Assembly (NCBI RefSeq): GCF_000471905.2 | Contig: NW_006499912.1 | Coordinates: 616,697-680,696 of the forward strand | Reading direction: 5' to 3' | DNA length: 64,000 nucleotides | From: Amborella trichopoda | Lineage: Eukaryota; Streptophyta; Magnoliopsida; Amborellales; Amborellaceae | Shown here: one piece after another, positions 25,590 through 37,075 of the stretch | Position numbering within the stretch: the stretch's first letter is position 1 | How the letters are laid out: every line of letters begins with the position of its first letter | Program-made: the position numbers and the translations under genes | Notes under the pieces: generated by a model | Told to the model about the DNA's origin: nothing | The model's input: only the letters and a program-made list of their open reading frames with translations | The model's database searches: none

Positions 25590-25760
25590 AAAGTGGGATC
25601 GCGATCCTTGCAATTGTGGGATCAAGCTCCGTTATGAATGTGATCGAGAATCCTATTTACGATCAAGCTCCGTTATGAATGTGATCGAGAATCCTATAAA
25701 TAGGAGCGAGCTCCCAAAAAAATTGGAACGGGTTCCGGTCGAGATCCCAGCCACAGAGCG
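25590..25760. repeat. Quasi-palindrome cluster 2 with a 41-bp direct repeat
   Basis: Contains GGATCGCGATCC, GGAGCGAGCTCC and GGAACGGGTTCC, plus two copies of GATCAAGCTCCGTTATGAAT (about 25621 and 25661) that extend to AATCCTAT, period 41. Confidence 0.65.
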
Positions 25761-26791
25761 CCAGAGCTGGGTTCTAGAGAGGAAGCGCCACCCTAGTTTG
25801 GTGCTCCCGGTAACTATGGCCTTAGGTTTAGCAAAGCCTTGCCAATCTTGGAAGAAATCCATTTGGGAGTGGTGCCCAAAGGGCCTGTTGTCTGTTGCTC
25901 AAAATATAACCAAGGCTCTAATCTGGTCTTTTAAAGCGTAAGTGGTAGACTCCTTACGTTTGAAAATCCTATGATCCCTTTCAGACAAAATGACCCCCAG
26001 GGTGACTCCCACTGAAAGACTCATCAAGCACATTAATCAACTTGAATTTACGGCAAGATACATTGGGGCAAAAACCTTAAAAACTACATATACAAAACCT
26101 CCAAAAGAAAAAATAAAAGAACTTTGAAATCCTAGATACTTAATTCCACTCACATTGAATAGCAGAAGTTCTTCCAACTCAAGTAAAACACATTACAACT
26201 CTTGAAACAATTGCTTTACACCGAACAAGTTACATTAGAAAATGATCTCAATACATGCTACCAAGATATGATATATGAGTGAACAATACTAAATTGGCAT
26301 GGGAAGCCGAGTTACAAGATTCTCGAAATGCCAGGGTGACTTCCTCGGTCTTAATTACAACCCTTGATACAACACTCTCCGATAGCGCAAGATGTAGGGG
26401 CATAGAAAAAAATCGAAGCATCCATCTAATATGTATAGTACCAGACAATGATGCAAGGTGCTCAAACAAATGTACTCAAAAGAAGGCCCTATGGGCGAAT
26501 CACGTCTGGGCGAAAGGAATATAGAGAGCAATGTGGGAGAAAAGCGAGCACGCTAGCCAGGCATTAAAGATTTAAAATTATGGTAGCCATAAGAAATCTA
26601 GTATAAGATAGGCTTTAAGAGAGTACTTCTATGAGGCAAATAGCAACACCATAACTCACTGTTATGGTGTAGGGCTCACTCCCTATCTTTCAAGACCTGC
26701 ACGAAACTCAAGACCTGGATCAAAGAATGGGAGTAGGGCTTACTGCTTTTGTTGTTTTGACAGCAAGCTTTTGATGCCAAAAGGGAGGAAG
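25761..26791. other. Non-coding stretch, no gene recognised
   Basis: About 1 kb with open frames but no recognisable domain. Its last bases form a polypurine tract just before a possible LTR, so this may be the remnant interior of a non-autonomous LTR element. Confidence 0.35.
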
Positions 26792-27115
26792 TGTCACGCC
26801 ATAAGCAATGACGAAGGTAGCTTCTCGGGTTGCATGGGGTAGTCACTTCACAATGGCACTATTCTCTTCTTTAGGCTATTATACACTCTTTTGGCTCAAA
26901 GCACTAAAGCAAATGAAAATGGGTAGGACGTACCTCCCCTGGAGTTCTCAATCTCACATAAATAAGGGGTCTAAGTGTTATAGAGAGGTTTAGGGTTAGT
27001 GAGCTTTTGTAAGTGGTTCAAGTGTAGATTTAAAGGTAGATTAAGTTTTAGCCCTTACCTGTGTAGGTTTTGATCCTAGTCTTGCTTATTACCATCCATG
27101 ACTATCATAGGATGG
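26792..27115 (+). mobile_element. Possible Gypsy-type LTR remnant
   Basis: AAAAGGGAGGAAG (26779-26791) followed by TGTCACGCC is the classic plant Gypsy polypurine tract plus LTR start. A TATA-like CATAAATAAG lies near 26957. No partner LTR and no coding domain were found, and the end is arbitrary. Confidence 0.35.
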
Positions 27116-28489
27116 GTGAGATAAATTCACCATTACCACTAATTTCCCAAAATGCCCTCCAATTATCCCTTCGTAATCATTTTATTATTTAAACCCCTCA
27201 ATTTTGGATGCACATTTTATCACCATTCATTTTCTAAAATTTGAACTTGACTATTCATTTGAAACACATCATAAGTGGGGTGTCCCACTCTCTCTCCTCT
27301 CTCATCCTCTTTAAAATTTAGAAATCTCCCTCTAAGCAAAAATGTCATTTTCACTTGAACACTTCTTACACATTGTGTCGTAAGATATCTCACACTAATG
27401 AGGTTGTCATATGTTGTAATACTAAACCTATAGAAACTCAACGCACACATAAAAACTTTGACCCTCAAATTTCATTGGTTGAAATTTCCATAATGTCAAT
27501 AATATTAAGAACGTTAATTTCCTCATTCACACATGTGCGCATATGCACATTTGCCAAAAACCCTAATTTCAATATTGCACATAACCACAACATGTGATCT
27601 TACCAAACAAGGGCCGACGTGCAACGGAGACAGTCCACATCACCTCCATGTGGCAGTGACATGGCATCTTGTTGGGCACACATGTGCTATGGCGACACAC
27701 ATTGGGCACTTGTGTACAGACTCCACATGTGTGGGGTGTCCTTAGGTGGAATTTTGTGTTGACAATTTTTCGAAGCCATTTTTACTCAAATAAAAAAATA
27801 TATAAAAATTCATAAAAATTATCATAAATCATTTCTAATTATGTTCCATCAAAATAACTTGGTTTGGCATCCAAGAAAAATCCAGATAGGGAAATTAGGA
27901 TCCTTAATTGGGTTGTATATACTCTCCACTGGGCTAGCTTTGGAACCCTAGGCCATTTCTCATGTTTACTCAACAAACCAATGTCCCACAGTCTTAAGAA
28001 GAAACACATGCTTGATTTATCAAAGTTGACCCAATAGATGGTCTGGTTTTTGGATGTTCAGTAGATTATAAGTACACCCCTAAGGACATGCAGTCTTGTG
28101 GATGAGGGGGTCCCTCTTTTTGCACATGTGCATAGCTCTGATTAAGAGGATCTACTTTATCTAAGTGGCTTTCTACTAGCGACTATCCTATGCACATGTT
28201 GTGAGCAAACTGAATTGTTAGGATTTTAGGCACATATCAACTCAAAGCCAAGTCAACTCACATACAGCTGCTTCTCTCACGTTTGCGCAATCAAATCGGA
28301 TTCTCCGATCCTATCTCTTATGCCCTGGCTCACACACTCATGAGGCATTCTCATACCTACCCTGAATAAATCCTCAAACCTCTCGGTTCTAGATAAAGCC
28401 CTCTAAACTTGCCTCATGACTCAGGGTATTTCGACTTTTCGGCTCCTAGTTTGCTAGAATCTTGTAAGTGCAACATTCCGGTTCACTCC
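27116..28489. other. Non-coding stretch, no gene recognised
   Basis: No supported gene. Several CACATGTG-type palindromes occur at 27530-27745 and a T/A-rich stretch near 27780-27840. Confidence 0.4.
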
Positions 28490-29640
28490 CACTGCAACCA
28501 ATAACTATCATTGAATGGCGGAGTCAAGGGCTTGTAAGGCCACAACTCCAAAATGCAGCACGTCCCCCCAAAAGTCCATGCCATGTCATAATGGAGGAAG
28601 AGGTGTTCATTGGTTTCTTATGCTGATTTACACATGGCGAGTCTATTGGAGGCCGTCAAGCACCAATTTTGTAGCTGGTCCACAGTGACGCCCTTTAGGA
28701 TATGGCATCCAACTGAAGACATGGATCTTGGGAGGAATGGAAGTGAGCCAAGTTCTGTTAGAAAGGGAATGGGGGGAGAGGTGAAAGAATGGAGGCTGTT
28801 GAAGCTTCTAGTAGAATGATGACACCATAAATTCACCTGAGATGGCTGGCATCCAAATTAGCTTATTGTCTCCTGTAGCGAGTAGAAAGGTAGTTTGCAA
28901 GAGGAAGGAAAGGGACATGAATTTCAGACAGTTCACAATCTGAAAGGGGCCATCTGAAATTTGGGCTCCAAATCCTCACATTGTCCAAGACTTCAAATTG
29001 GTCAGCTACAGCAGCTTGTCGTTCCAGGGCCAAGATGAAAAAGTCATCGTACCAATCTTGTAGGTTGGATTTCCTTATCCAAAGGTCAGTCCAGAATCTT
29101 ACTCTATTGCCTTCCCTTGCCCTGAACCGAATGTTATCACTAAAAAGGTGGTAGCTCGTCAGAAGGCTAAACCTCTAGGTAGAGGACCGCCAATTGGCAG
29201 TACCTCTAGGTAGTCAGGCTGATTCCTTACGATATTGGTGATTGATGACCTCTTGCCCCAGTTGGTTTTCTTGGGTAGCAAAGTGCGACCACCACTTACC
29301 AAAGAGGGCCAAATTACATCGTCTTAGGCTATGTGGAGCCTGGCTAATGAAAAAGCCACATCAGGCAGACTGGGAAATTTGAGAGAGTTGCCTTAATAAG
29401 GGTGAGTCTACCCACAATTGAGAGGAACCTACTTTTCCAAACCACAAGTTTGTGGTCAAATTTTTCAATAATGGGGTCCCATTGCTGTATTTTTTGTTTC
29501 CTGATGCAAAGGGGCAAGCCCGGGTATTTGGAGGGTAGATGTTTAACTCCGCACCCCAAACGACTAGCAAGGTCATGGGCTACCTGTGCCTTTGCTGGAA
29601 CTCCCATCATTCTCAATTACCCAAAAAATTGAGAGAGAGG
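28490..29640 (-). mobile_element. L1-type LINE fragment (ORF2 C-terminal part)
   Basis: Minus strand. The thumb region of a plant L1 reverse transcriptase is seen at 29616-29344 (LGCGVKHLPSKYPGLPL, GRLTLIKATLSN). It is followed by the GN.VRFWTDLW motif near 29110 and a zf-RVT-like zinc region near 28620-28860 (KLIWMPAISGEF; LQNWCLTASNR; NEHLFLH). The frame changes several times and there are stops, so it is inactive. The upstream RT palm and endonuclease are not adjacent. Confidence 0.8.
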
Positions 29641-30171
29641 GAGAGGGAGAGGGAGAGATAATGTCGACTAGCAACTAATCCTATTCTCATGACCTGTTTC
29701 CATCTCCATCAAATAAGGGACAGGTTGATCAATAGCATTAATTTGTCTTTCATACAAGACAGACAAATAGATAGCATATTTATATACTTAGTCATCCCCA
29801 AAAGCAACATAATTACACTGCAAAAAGTCAATCATATGAACTGATGCTCCATGTTCCCGTATATATTGAGATTCAAGCAGACCGTGGTCAAGTGCATTTT
29901 TCTAATTGCTCATGACTGTCTTTATATGTTATGCTTGAAGGGTGTTCAAACAAACTGTTCATATATACCGTTAAAAGTGTTTCTCTATATTGAAGCTCCA
30001 TGACTCTAACATCCTATTGCTTCTCACCCCAAGATCGATCATCATGTACATCATCAAGTTCAGTGTATAGCAAAATACAAGCTCAAACTAGCCATGATAT
30101 GAAGATTTCAAGCAAATGATTGTCAACAAAAATATTTGTTTGTCTTTGATGCCTCTAGCCATCGAGAAACC
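29641..30171. other. Short purine microsatellite, then unrecognised sequence
   Basis: (GAGGGA)n-like purines near 29630-29657, then about 500 bp with a broken minus-strand frame that I do not recognise. Confidence 0.4.
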
Positions 30172-30198
30172 CTAAATACTCTTTTAATAGGAAACAAA
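30172..30198. repeat. Target-site duplication of the RTE LINE, left
   Basis: CTAAATACTC, then TTTTAATAGGAAACAAAA, matches 30746-30772 (CTAAAATACTC, then TTAAATAGAAAACAA) with a few differences. Confidence 0.8.
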
Positions 30199-30745
30199 AT
30201 CATCATCATCATCTGAGCCTTATCCCAACTACTTGGGGTTTGCTAGACGAATCTTGTTCCGCCATTTTGCTCTATTAAGGGGGTCATACCTTCAATTAGA
30301 CCATAAGTCACTACTTCCATGCATGTCCTTTTGGGCCTTCCCTTGCCCTTTTAGAGCATTCTACTAGAACCAAATCGCCCCTCCTAACCAATGATGTACT
30401 AGGTCTACAATGCACATGACCCGCCCACCTAAGTTAGAGCCACCCCTAAGTTCCCTCGTATGTATTCATTCGGAAATCTATCCTTTAATGTCTTGCTACC
30501 CATACATCTCAACATCCTCATCTAAGCTACACTCATCATATGGCTATATTGTTTCTTGACTGCCCAACATTTTGTCCCATAAAGCATCGCTGGTCTTACA
30601 GTAGTCCTATAAAACTTCTCCTTTAGTTTCATTGGTATGCGGCAATCACATAAAACTTTGGAAGCACATCTCCACTTCGCCCACCCAACTCTTTGCACAA
30701 CATCTTCCTTAATCTCTCCATTCACTTGGATTATCGACTAAAGAA
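30199..30745 (-). mobile_element. RTE-clade LINE, 5'-truncated insertion
   Basis: Minus strand. The RTE reverse-transcriptase end ([30 protein letters not shown]) is followed by the plant RTE tail that ends in (GATGAT)n, here read as TCATCATCATCATC at 30199. It is only ~550 bp long, as expected from 5' truncation during target-primed reverse transcription. It is flanked by a ~26-bp imperfect target-site duplication. Confidence 0.9.
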
Positions 30746-30772
30746 CTAAAATACTCTTAAATAGAAAACAAG
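30746..30772. repeat. Target-site duplication of the RTE LINE, right
   Basis: Partner of 30172-30198. The differences indicate an insertion that is not recent. Confidence 0.8.
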
Positions 30773-31200
30773 AATGGCGATGAGTTTAATCGATATAAAG
30801 GAATGAAATGAGAAGCCCCTTTGTCTTAGGCTCTAAACTCTAAAGCTCCTAAAGAAAAATTAGGTCTAATAAAAAATGGACTAGCCTTGGAATTCAAGCC
30901 TGAATTCCCTCCAGAGGGGCAGGGAGGGGGGGGGGGGGGAGTGTGTGTGAGGGGGAAGCAAGAAAGGGAATATAGAGAGGGGCTGATAGTAGAGAGAAGG
31001 GAGAGAGTTGAAGGTGAAGTGGATTGGCAAGACAAGAGGATGGACTAGGCGAAAAGAAGGGAGAGAAAAGAGATACAGGAGAGACGAAAACTTGAGAAGG
31101 GATCAGATGAAAAGGAGGGAGAGAAAGGGGAGAGAGGAGAGACGAAAACCAGAGAACAGAGGAGAGAGAGAGAGGGAGATAGAGAGATAGAGAGACTTTC
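30773..31200. repeat. Purine-rich (GA/GGA) tract
   Basis: Strand-asymmetric G/A-rich sequence from about 30915 to 31195, including a G run near 30928-30940 and (GA)n near 31163-31195. Open frames across it are composition artefacts. Confidence 0.8.
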
Positions 31201-33080
31201 TGGGTATTTAACTCGTTACTCAAGAATGCATCAAAATCATCCAATTGGACAATAAAGATTTTGTTATCAGATCAGTAAGCCATGTGAAACAACCTGGTCT
31301 TCGGTTGTCCAAGTAACTTGGTATGAAGACTTGGTTGTCTGCCCTGCAGCATATTTCAATCTAGGCTGTTGGCTTGAACTGTTGTGGCATTCAGGCAATC
31401 AATTGATTGACTCATCTCTATGTCGGTGCCAAAAGCTACATCCTTGACTTTGATTGCCGTGTTGGCGATGAGGGGCTCACAGGACATGGGATTACAAGTG
31501 GGATGGCTGGAACCATCAACTATGGCCAGCTGTATCAAATCAGTGATGCCTGCATTAGGGATGTTAATAAGAAGGCTAGTGGTAGCGAATGATATATGGT
31601 TGTTGATTGGAAGGATGTCTGAATGACCTTGAGTCGTTGATTGTCTCCAGCTGTAGTCCCACCTATGGAATCCAGAGCCAGCTGGCCTCAAGATGGCAAA
31701 TGTGCCGCCTTGGACAGATTTAGGTTGCAGGGGCCATGGCTGGGATCAAGTCCATGCATGACAACTATTGGATGACTTACCATCTAGAGATCTTATGTGC
31801 CATCTGGATCATCCATGTGGTGATACTGATCATGCACAAGCTCAGCCACTTTTAGGCAATATTTTGTTGAGTGACATCTAAGATTGATTTAAACCATTCA
31901 CTTGGATTCCGCCTGAGGAAGATGGTGGGAAATTTTGAAAGTTAACTTAAAATACCAGCAGAGTGTGATTGTCCTGCACATTTTAGATATGAACATGGAG
32001 AGGTTGATCAATGGCTAAGGATTGGTGAGGCCGCAAATGGGGGCAAAAATGGGTCAATGACAGCACTGGTAGTACAATTGTAGTTGTTGAGTTTACAGGG
32101 AGTGCATATGGTGGTAGATATGGTGGCGAATCATTTTGGGACAGAAACACATAACTGGACCAGGCTAGAATTTGTAGCATCAAGGGGGAGAGGTTTTTGA
32201 TGTCGATGTACCTCCACCATCCTATGAAAGATTTATGAGATGGACGGCAGACAGTTTGCTTTGCCATTTGCCAACGAGTACCAATTGTCTACAATGACAT
32301 AGGAGTCCATACCTTGGGTGGTTGAAATTGCCATTTCAACCGTCTATGGGGATTTGCTGCGATGGGCGGTGGTCAATTCCCCATGATGTTGTGTAAGGAG
32401 AAGTTGATTAAGGACATTTGTAAAAGTTGATGACGAGGGAAAGAGGTGGGGAGGTAAGCACGACCTCCAGAAGTGGGAGGTTCAGAAAAGTTGATGATGA
32501 GGGAGAGAGGTGCGGAGATAAGCACAACCTCCAAAAGTGGGAGGTTCAGACAGTGGACAATGGACACTGGACAATGGTGATTTGGAGGAAGATGGGCTCC
32601 CACTAGTAGACAAATTCGATTCAAATTTGAAGTTTAATTGGCAAGAGATGCTGGCTCCATTGAATTTGAATTTGGACTTGCAAGGGAATAAACCTATGGT
32701 GGGGATAACTGGGATGAATTGCAGCATTTGGGGCCGATATTTTCCTGCAGAGATGGACAAGAGGTTCCATGTGGCAAGTTTTTATGGATTGGGATTCAGT
32801 GGAGACCACCTGTTACACATCCATCATTAATCTTTCGACCAGAAAAGCTAACGTCAAAATTTTGTTTCCTGAAATTTAATCATCAATTGCATCTGGGAAC
32901 TACAGTTTGCCAACTGTCCTTTCACCATGCAATATCTCTTTCGAGAAGTTTGGTCCCTATCTGTGTGCACCCAACTTTCATGCCCCCTCCAATGGTGACT
33001 CTATTCCACGTTCCATCCAAAGGGCTCCCTCCCTCTCTGGAATTCATGGTTAATGTGCAGCAAATAGGACTTTTGGACCA
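31201..33080. other. Unrecognised region with a 60-bp tandem repeat
   Basis: No gene recognised. A ~60-bp unit (GACCTCCAGAAGTGGGAGGT-like) occurs twice at 32428-32547. The region may be the variable part of the LINE ORF1-like piece just beyond it, but that is a guess. Confidence 0.3.
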
Positions 33081-33084
33081 CTGG

Positions 33085-33330
33085 AATAATCATTGTTTCT
33101 GGGATGAGTTCTAGTCTACCCATATCAATGAGCTCTACTAGCATTTCTGGAAAAGGAATTCCGGCTAATCTTAGAAAAACCTGCAGAGATTTCCAATCTG
33201 TCAAAAACTTTCTAGATGCCAAGCATGTACTGGTATTCCTTTGACCTTAATGGAAATTTTCCTCCTCTTTAAGGCATCTAGCACAGACCTCCAAGGGGCA
33301 GGATATTTTTAAAACCTGTGAAGTTGAAAT
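33085..33330 (-). mobile_element. LINE ORF1-like (DUF4283-type) fragment
   Basis: The minus strand reads WRSVLDALKRRKISIKVKGI then PVHAWHLESF, followed by a stop and QIGNLCRFF. This resembles the DUF4283-type domain found in ORF1 of plant non-LTR elements. The frame is interrupted. It could belong to the same dead LINE as 28490-29640, with later insertions between them. Confidence 0.4.
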
Positions 33331-33475
33331 CTGAGCTACTGGCTAGCCATTCAGTTGGGAAGGAGAATAAAATACCAACCACTGGCACTGGTCAGCAGTA
33401 TAGTTCAAAGGAATCCACTTTAGTTTACCCCACTTTGTAATGCCTTTGAATGCAGAGGGGGCAGGGTTGGAGTGG

Positions 33476-33603
33476 GGCAGGGGTTGTCTCGTAGTGGTTT
33501 ATTACAGTGGGGGATGAGTAAGAAGATGGCAGGTGGGATGGAGGGAGGGCAGGGGATGTTCTCGTGGTGGTTTATTATGGTGGGGGGAATAGTAAGAAGA
33601 TGG
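33476..33603. repeat. Two-copy tandem repeat, period ~71 bp
   Basis: GGGCAGGGGTTGTCTCGTAG-type sequence at 33476 recurs at 33547, both ending in TAAGAAGATGG. Confidence 0.75.
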
Positions 33604-34824
33604 TGGTGGTTTGACCAATTGTATGAGATTCAGACTTATTGGTATAACTTGTAGGATGCAGGGATCATTTGGTGTTGTGGTGTATGATGATTTCCTCACA
33701 CAAGTAGGTCCACAAGAGTTAAAAACCAAAATATTGTTTGATGTGATATCCAGAGGTCTGGGATCTGTGATACTGGGAATGGGATGGGAATGATGGAATA
33801 AGAACTTGAGTCAACATTCCTTGGGGTTTTGTTTAGTCTAATAGGTGACTCTAGTTCTCATATAGCTGGGTTAGGAGTTGGACAAGGTATTCTTTTGAAA
33901 ACTCTGAGGTATGTTTTCGGAGAGGCTCCAGAATGGGTTCTCCATTTCCACCGACATTTAAGTGATAGCTATGGAGTATGGTTGGCTATAATAGGGACGG
34001 GCAAGAATCACGCAGGTGTCATGGGGTTCCAGTGGAGGGGTCATGCTGCTTTGGGGGGAATCAAGCATCTCAGAGCTACACCTTATGATCGTAGTAATAT
34101 TCCTTTGAATTTGTTGTTCTTCATAGATTGGACCGATGTGTTCTCAATCCTAACCTTTTATTTCTTTTGAGGGGGTAAATGACCCTTAATTCCAACCTAC
34201 TAAGCGGTGTCTTATATGCTCGTCTAGTGATATTAACTTGGTAATATCATAGCTCTGCATGATATTCTGCTGGAATCGAAAAGCATGAATATGAACAGGA
34301 TTATTGTCATATCATTTGTATAATTCATGCAATCATTGTTTGGAGTGTGGTGTTTCATTGCCAAGTAGTTCTTTATCACCCATTCAACCTAAGAGCTCTA
34401 CGAAGGCAGCATCTCAAGTCTGTGTATTAGGTACTAAATGTTAACAGCATCACATCTCTGAAGCCTAAAGGGAACATCCCAAACTGGGATTCAAACAGGT
34501 TCAAAGGCTATAACTTGTCAGGTCAGAAGCAGAAAAGTTAACTAGTTCACAATCCATTATTCAATGAAGAAAGATGACTCCTTGTTACAGAAAGCATAGC
34601 AAACATGTGATCAACATCCCCCAGTAAGTAGATGTTATAAGGACAACACAAATGCAAGAATATAAGCAGATAAAACATCAAGATATGGGTTAGTGATTAG
34701 GGTATAAGGCCCACAGCACAGTGGCATTGGGTTTAAATCCTAGCTTGATGCAGATAAAATGGCCCATTTTTTAACCAATCAAGAAAACAAAAGAAGGTAT
34801 CGGTTTAGGAGATGTAATACATAC
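33604..34824. other. Non-coding stretch, possible SINE trace
   Basis: No gene recognised. GGTTTAAATCC near 34732 resembles a tRNA-type B box, with a weak A-box-like stretch about 40 bp before it (GATTAGGGTATAAGG). Too weak to call a SINE. I searched this stretch for the missing last exons of the mS23 locus and found none. Confidence 0.35.
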
Positions 34825-36174
34825 ATTAGCCATAGCCATGGCTTCATCCTCGCCGACTCCCTGTTGTTTCAACTAAAGCACACGCCAACCAAACACTCGA
34901 GCTGGAGGGGGATCAAATCCACTAAATCTGTAGAGGATTGAGAACACAGTCAATGCTTTCCACAAAGTAAGCATATGTAAATGTCAAAGTAGAACTAAAG
35001 TAACACTTGATATGCAATAATCTCAGTCAAATTTGTGATACCCATAAAAGTAATACCAAGTTGGCATTTATAAACATGAGAAATTCTCAGACTCAATTGG
35101 TATAAAATTCGTTTTAAGCATGTGCGTGTCAATGTACACCTTGTGTTAATACTCAAGACTAAACTAAGATCATAAATGATAACCAAACTATTATAAATAT
35201 GAAACTGATCTACAAAAAGAGGAAAAGGAGTACCTATTAGCTTCGTCATATAGAGCTTCAGGGTACATCTGATTGAATTTCTTCACGTAAACATCCTCAG
35301 GGAGAGTAATTTTCTCATATTTATCATTGGTACGAGGAAACGTCACAGGTGGAGCCCTACGTGGTGCAATCAAGTGTGAACACACCCAGCCAATTTAACC
35401 CAAAAACAAAAACACACAAATAGTATCACCACAATTAAGTAGTAAATGGGTAACATTTATTTGTTTATCTACTTTACATGCACCATTGGCGCCCAAGAAT
35501 AAATGCACTAACAAACTTCGTACTGACACATGTTGCATTAACATCAAACAATAAAATCAACAATCTTTATACCCCCCCTTTCCAGCAAATGCCAAGGGGG
35601 TAACAACACTAGTAGGAAATTCATGAAATATAGAAGAACATATGAGTAATGAGGAATTGATGATGGAATTGATCAAATATTTGCACACTTGGATATGATA
35701 GATGACACTCAATGACTAATTATGCAATGTATTAGCAAACTAAGACAAGGGCACTATCCTTAACTTTTATTGTACGAACGTAGTGAGGCCTACTATCAAA
35801 AGATTTGGGAGAATCATTAGTTTCTTCTTGTCAATCTCTCAAACAGGTATTGGGACAACTTGGGTAGAGAGCTTGTGCAAGGGCACCAGACTAAAACGAT
35901 TTTATCCAACTGGAATAATTTATGGAGGCTTAAAACCCACAGTAAGTTGTGTGTTTGATTCTTCTCCAACTCAATAACTCCCATAAAAAATTTCATATAG
36001 TCTTTCTATTTTTCAAGAGAACAGAAACATGTAGTGAAGAAATATAGGGCAATTGGTAATGCTTGACCTTCAAGAAATGGCAAATTCATTACTATCCAAG
36101 TCAATTCTATGCTTCGAATTTGAAGAAAGGAAACTAAATCGATTGGAAATCAGGNNNNNNNNNNNNNNNNNNNN

Positions 36175-36210
<36 letters not shown>

Positions 36211-36308
36211 GACTCTTCCATGGCTTCGAGCCAGAGAGGTTTGCCCTTGGCAAGGCCCTTCACAAGCTTCTTGGTTTTGGTGAAGAGGTCGCCCCTCATG
36301 AACGACAT
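34825..36308 (-). pseudogene. mS23-type mitochondrial ribosomal protein gene, three 5' exons only, premature stop
   Basis: The minus strand carries three exons with matching phases. Exon 1 (36308-36214) encodes MSFMRGDLFTKTKKLVKGLA, then a WLEAMEE end. Exon 2 (35356-35234) encodes APPVTFPR and LPEDVYVKKFNQMYPEA. Exon 3 (34927-34825) encodes FSGFDPPPARVFGWRVL, a stop, and LKQQGVGEDEAMAMAN. All three have plausible GT-AG borders (acceptors CACGTAG and CTACAG; donor GTATGT after exon 3). The order and motifs match plant mS23, a small-subunit protein of the mitochondrial ribosome. Exon 3 has an in-frame TAG where the family has GAG (glutamate), and the lysine-rich C-terminal exons that should follow were not found. 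I read this as a decayed duplicate that kept its introns. A sequencing error at the TAG would not explain the missing end. The start faces TIC56, 1.86 kb away. Confidence 0.72.
36155..36208. repeat. 20-base assembly gap followed by (AG)n
   Basis: 20 N at 36155-36174, then (AG)n at 36175-36208, directly at the exon 1 donor side of the mS23 locus. The gap is probably a collapsed microsatellite. Confidence 0.9.
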
Positions 36309-36339
36309 TTTCCCCACTAAACTGTACTATTTTGAAACA

Positions 36340-36790
36340 GTAATCTGTTTCGGGCTGAACGCCCCGATTTTATGCTCTCTTAATAATTCAACACAGCCTC
36401 GGAAGCTGTTTAACCGTCCTAATCGGTGAACCGGCTAACTCAATCATTCTAAGGGGAAATTTCGATCAAAAAAAGTGTTAAAAAATAAAATCTATTAAAA
36501 TATAAAAAATGATTAAAATAATACACATTCAAATGAAATTGAAAATTAATAAAAAATAGATTTTTGAATTAAAGTGAGTATTATTGACCAAAACAATTTT
36601 AATTTTTACCTTAATATAAAAAATATTAAAAATATATTACAAACCAAATTTTTTATTTTTGAGAATTTATATTTATTTTTTTGAATTTTTTTTTTAAATA
36701 CCGATTGATCACCAAAACTACTCAAAACCGGAATCCGTCACTGACCGGTTGCGATTTAACCGGGCGGTTAGATCCTCTAGTTTTACCAAC
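36340..36790 (-). mobile_element. Non-autonomous element with CCGGTT-rich ends, copy 1
   Basis: An AT-rich body lies between ends rich in AACCGG/CCGGTT (AATCGGTGAACCGGCTAACT near 36420; GACCGGTTGCGATTTAACCG near 36750). TACCGATTGATCACC near 36700 is the reverse complement of GGTGATCAACCGGTA near 51330, so this is an inverted copy of the element at 51250-51790. Confidence 0.6.
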
Positions 36791-36856
36791 AGTAAACATG
36801 AAAATCTTGAAAAAAGATGATTTAGATAAATTGTTGCAAGATGTACTATTTTTCAG

Positions 36857-37075
36857 AAGAGTAATGATACTATGAGACCGTCCTACACCCATATGAGTAA
36901 GATTTTAAAAGATCACCATTAAATTTTGACACATATCTCTAGAAAACTCATTCACCCAAGTCTCACATCCATGTCATAAATTTTTTAAAGGCTTGTTTTT
37001 AAAATTTAATAGTAATCATTTAGGTTCTACTCACATAGGTGTAGGAGGGTCTTATAATGTCATTTCTCTTTTGGA
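36857..37075. mobile_element. MITE with ~70-bp terminal inverted repeats
   Basis: The left arm (AGAGTAATGATACTATGAGA to CACCATTAAATTTT) is the imperfect reverse complement of the right arm (AAAATTTAATAGTAATCATT to GTCATTTCTCT). It is about 219 bp long with no coding capacity. The left arm also occurs at 5542-5650. No clear target-site duplication, so the superfamily is undecided. Confidence 0.8.

Noticed and set aside
27520-27745. Cluster of CACATGTG/CATATGCAC palindromes as a regulatory array
   Set aside because: Irregular spacing and no gene nearby; more likely the end of an old LTR or chance.
28610-28819. Plus-strand frame opposite the L1 fragment
   Set aside because: Shadow of the minus-strand LINE zinc region.
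30826-31244. Serine/proline/leucine-rich open frames on the minus strand
   Set aside because: They are translations of a GA/GGA simple-sequence tract.
33829-34170. 113-codon plus-strand frame with glycine- and tryptophan-rich sequence
   Set aside because: No family recognised, no splice or start context, and the region is next to tandem repeats; not supported as a gene.
34690-34765. tRNA gene or SINE head suggested by GGTTTAAATCC
   Set aside because: The B box is imperfect, the A box is weak and no cloverleaf can be drawn convincingly.
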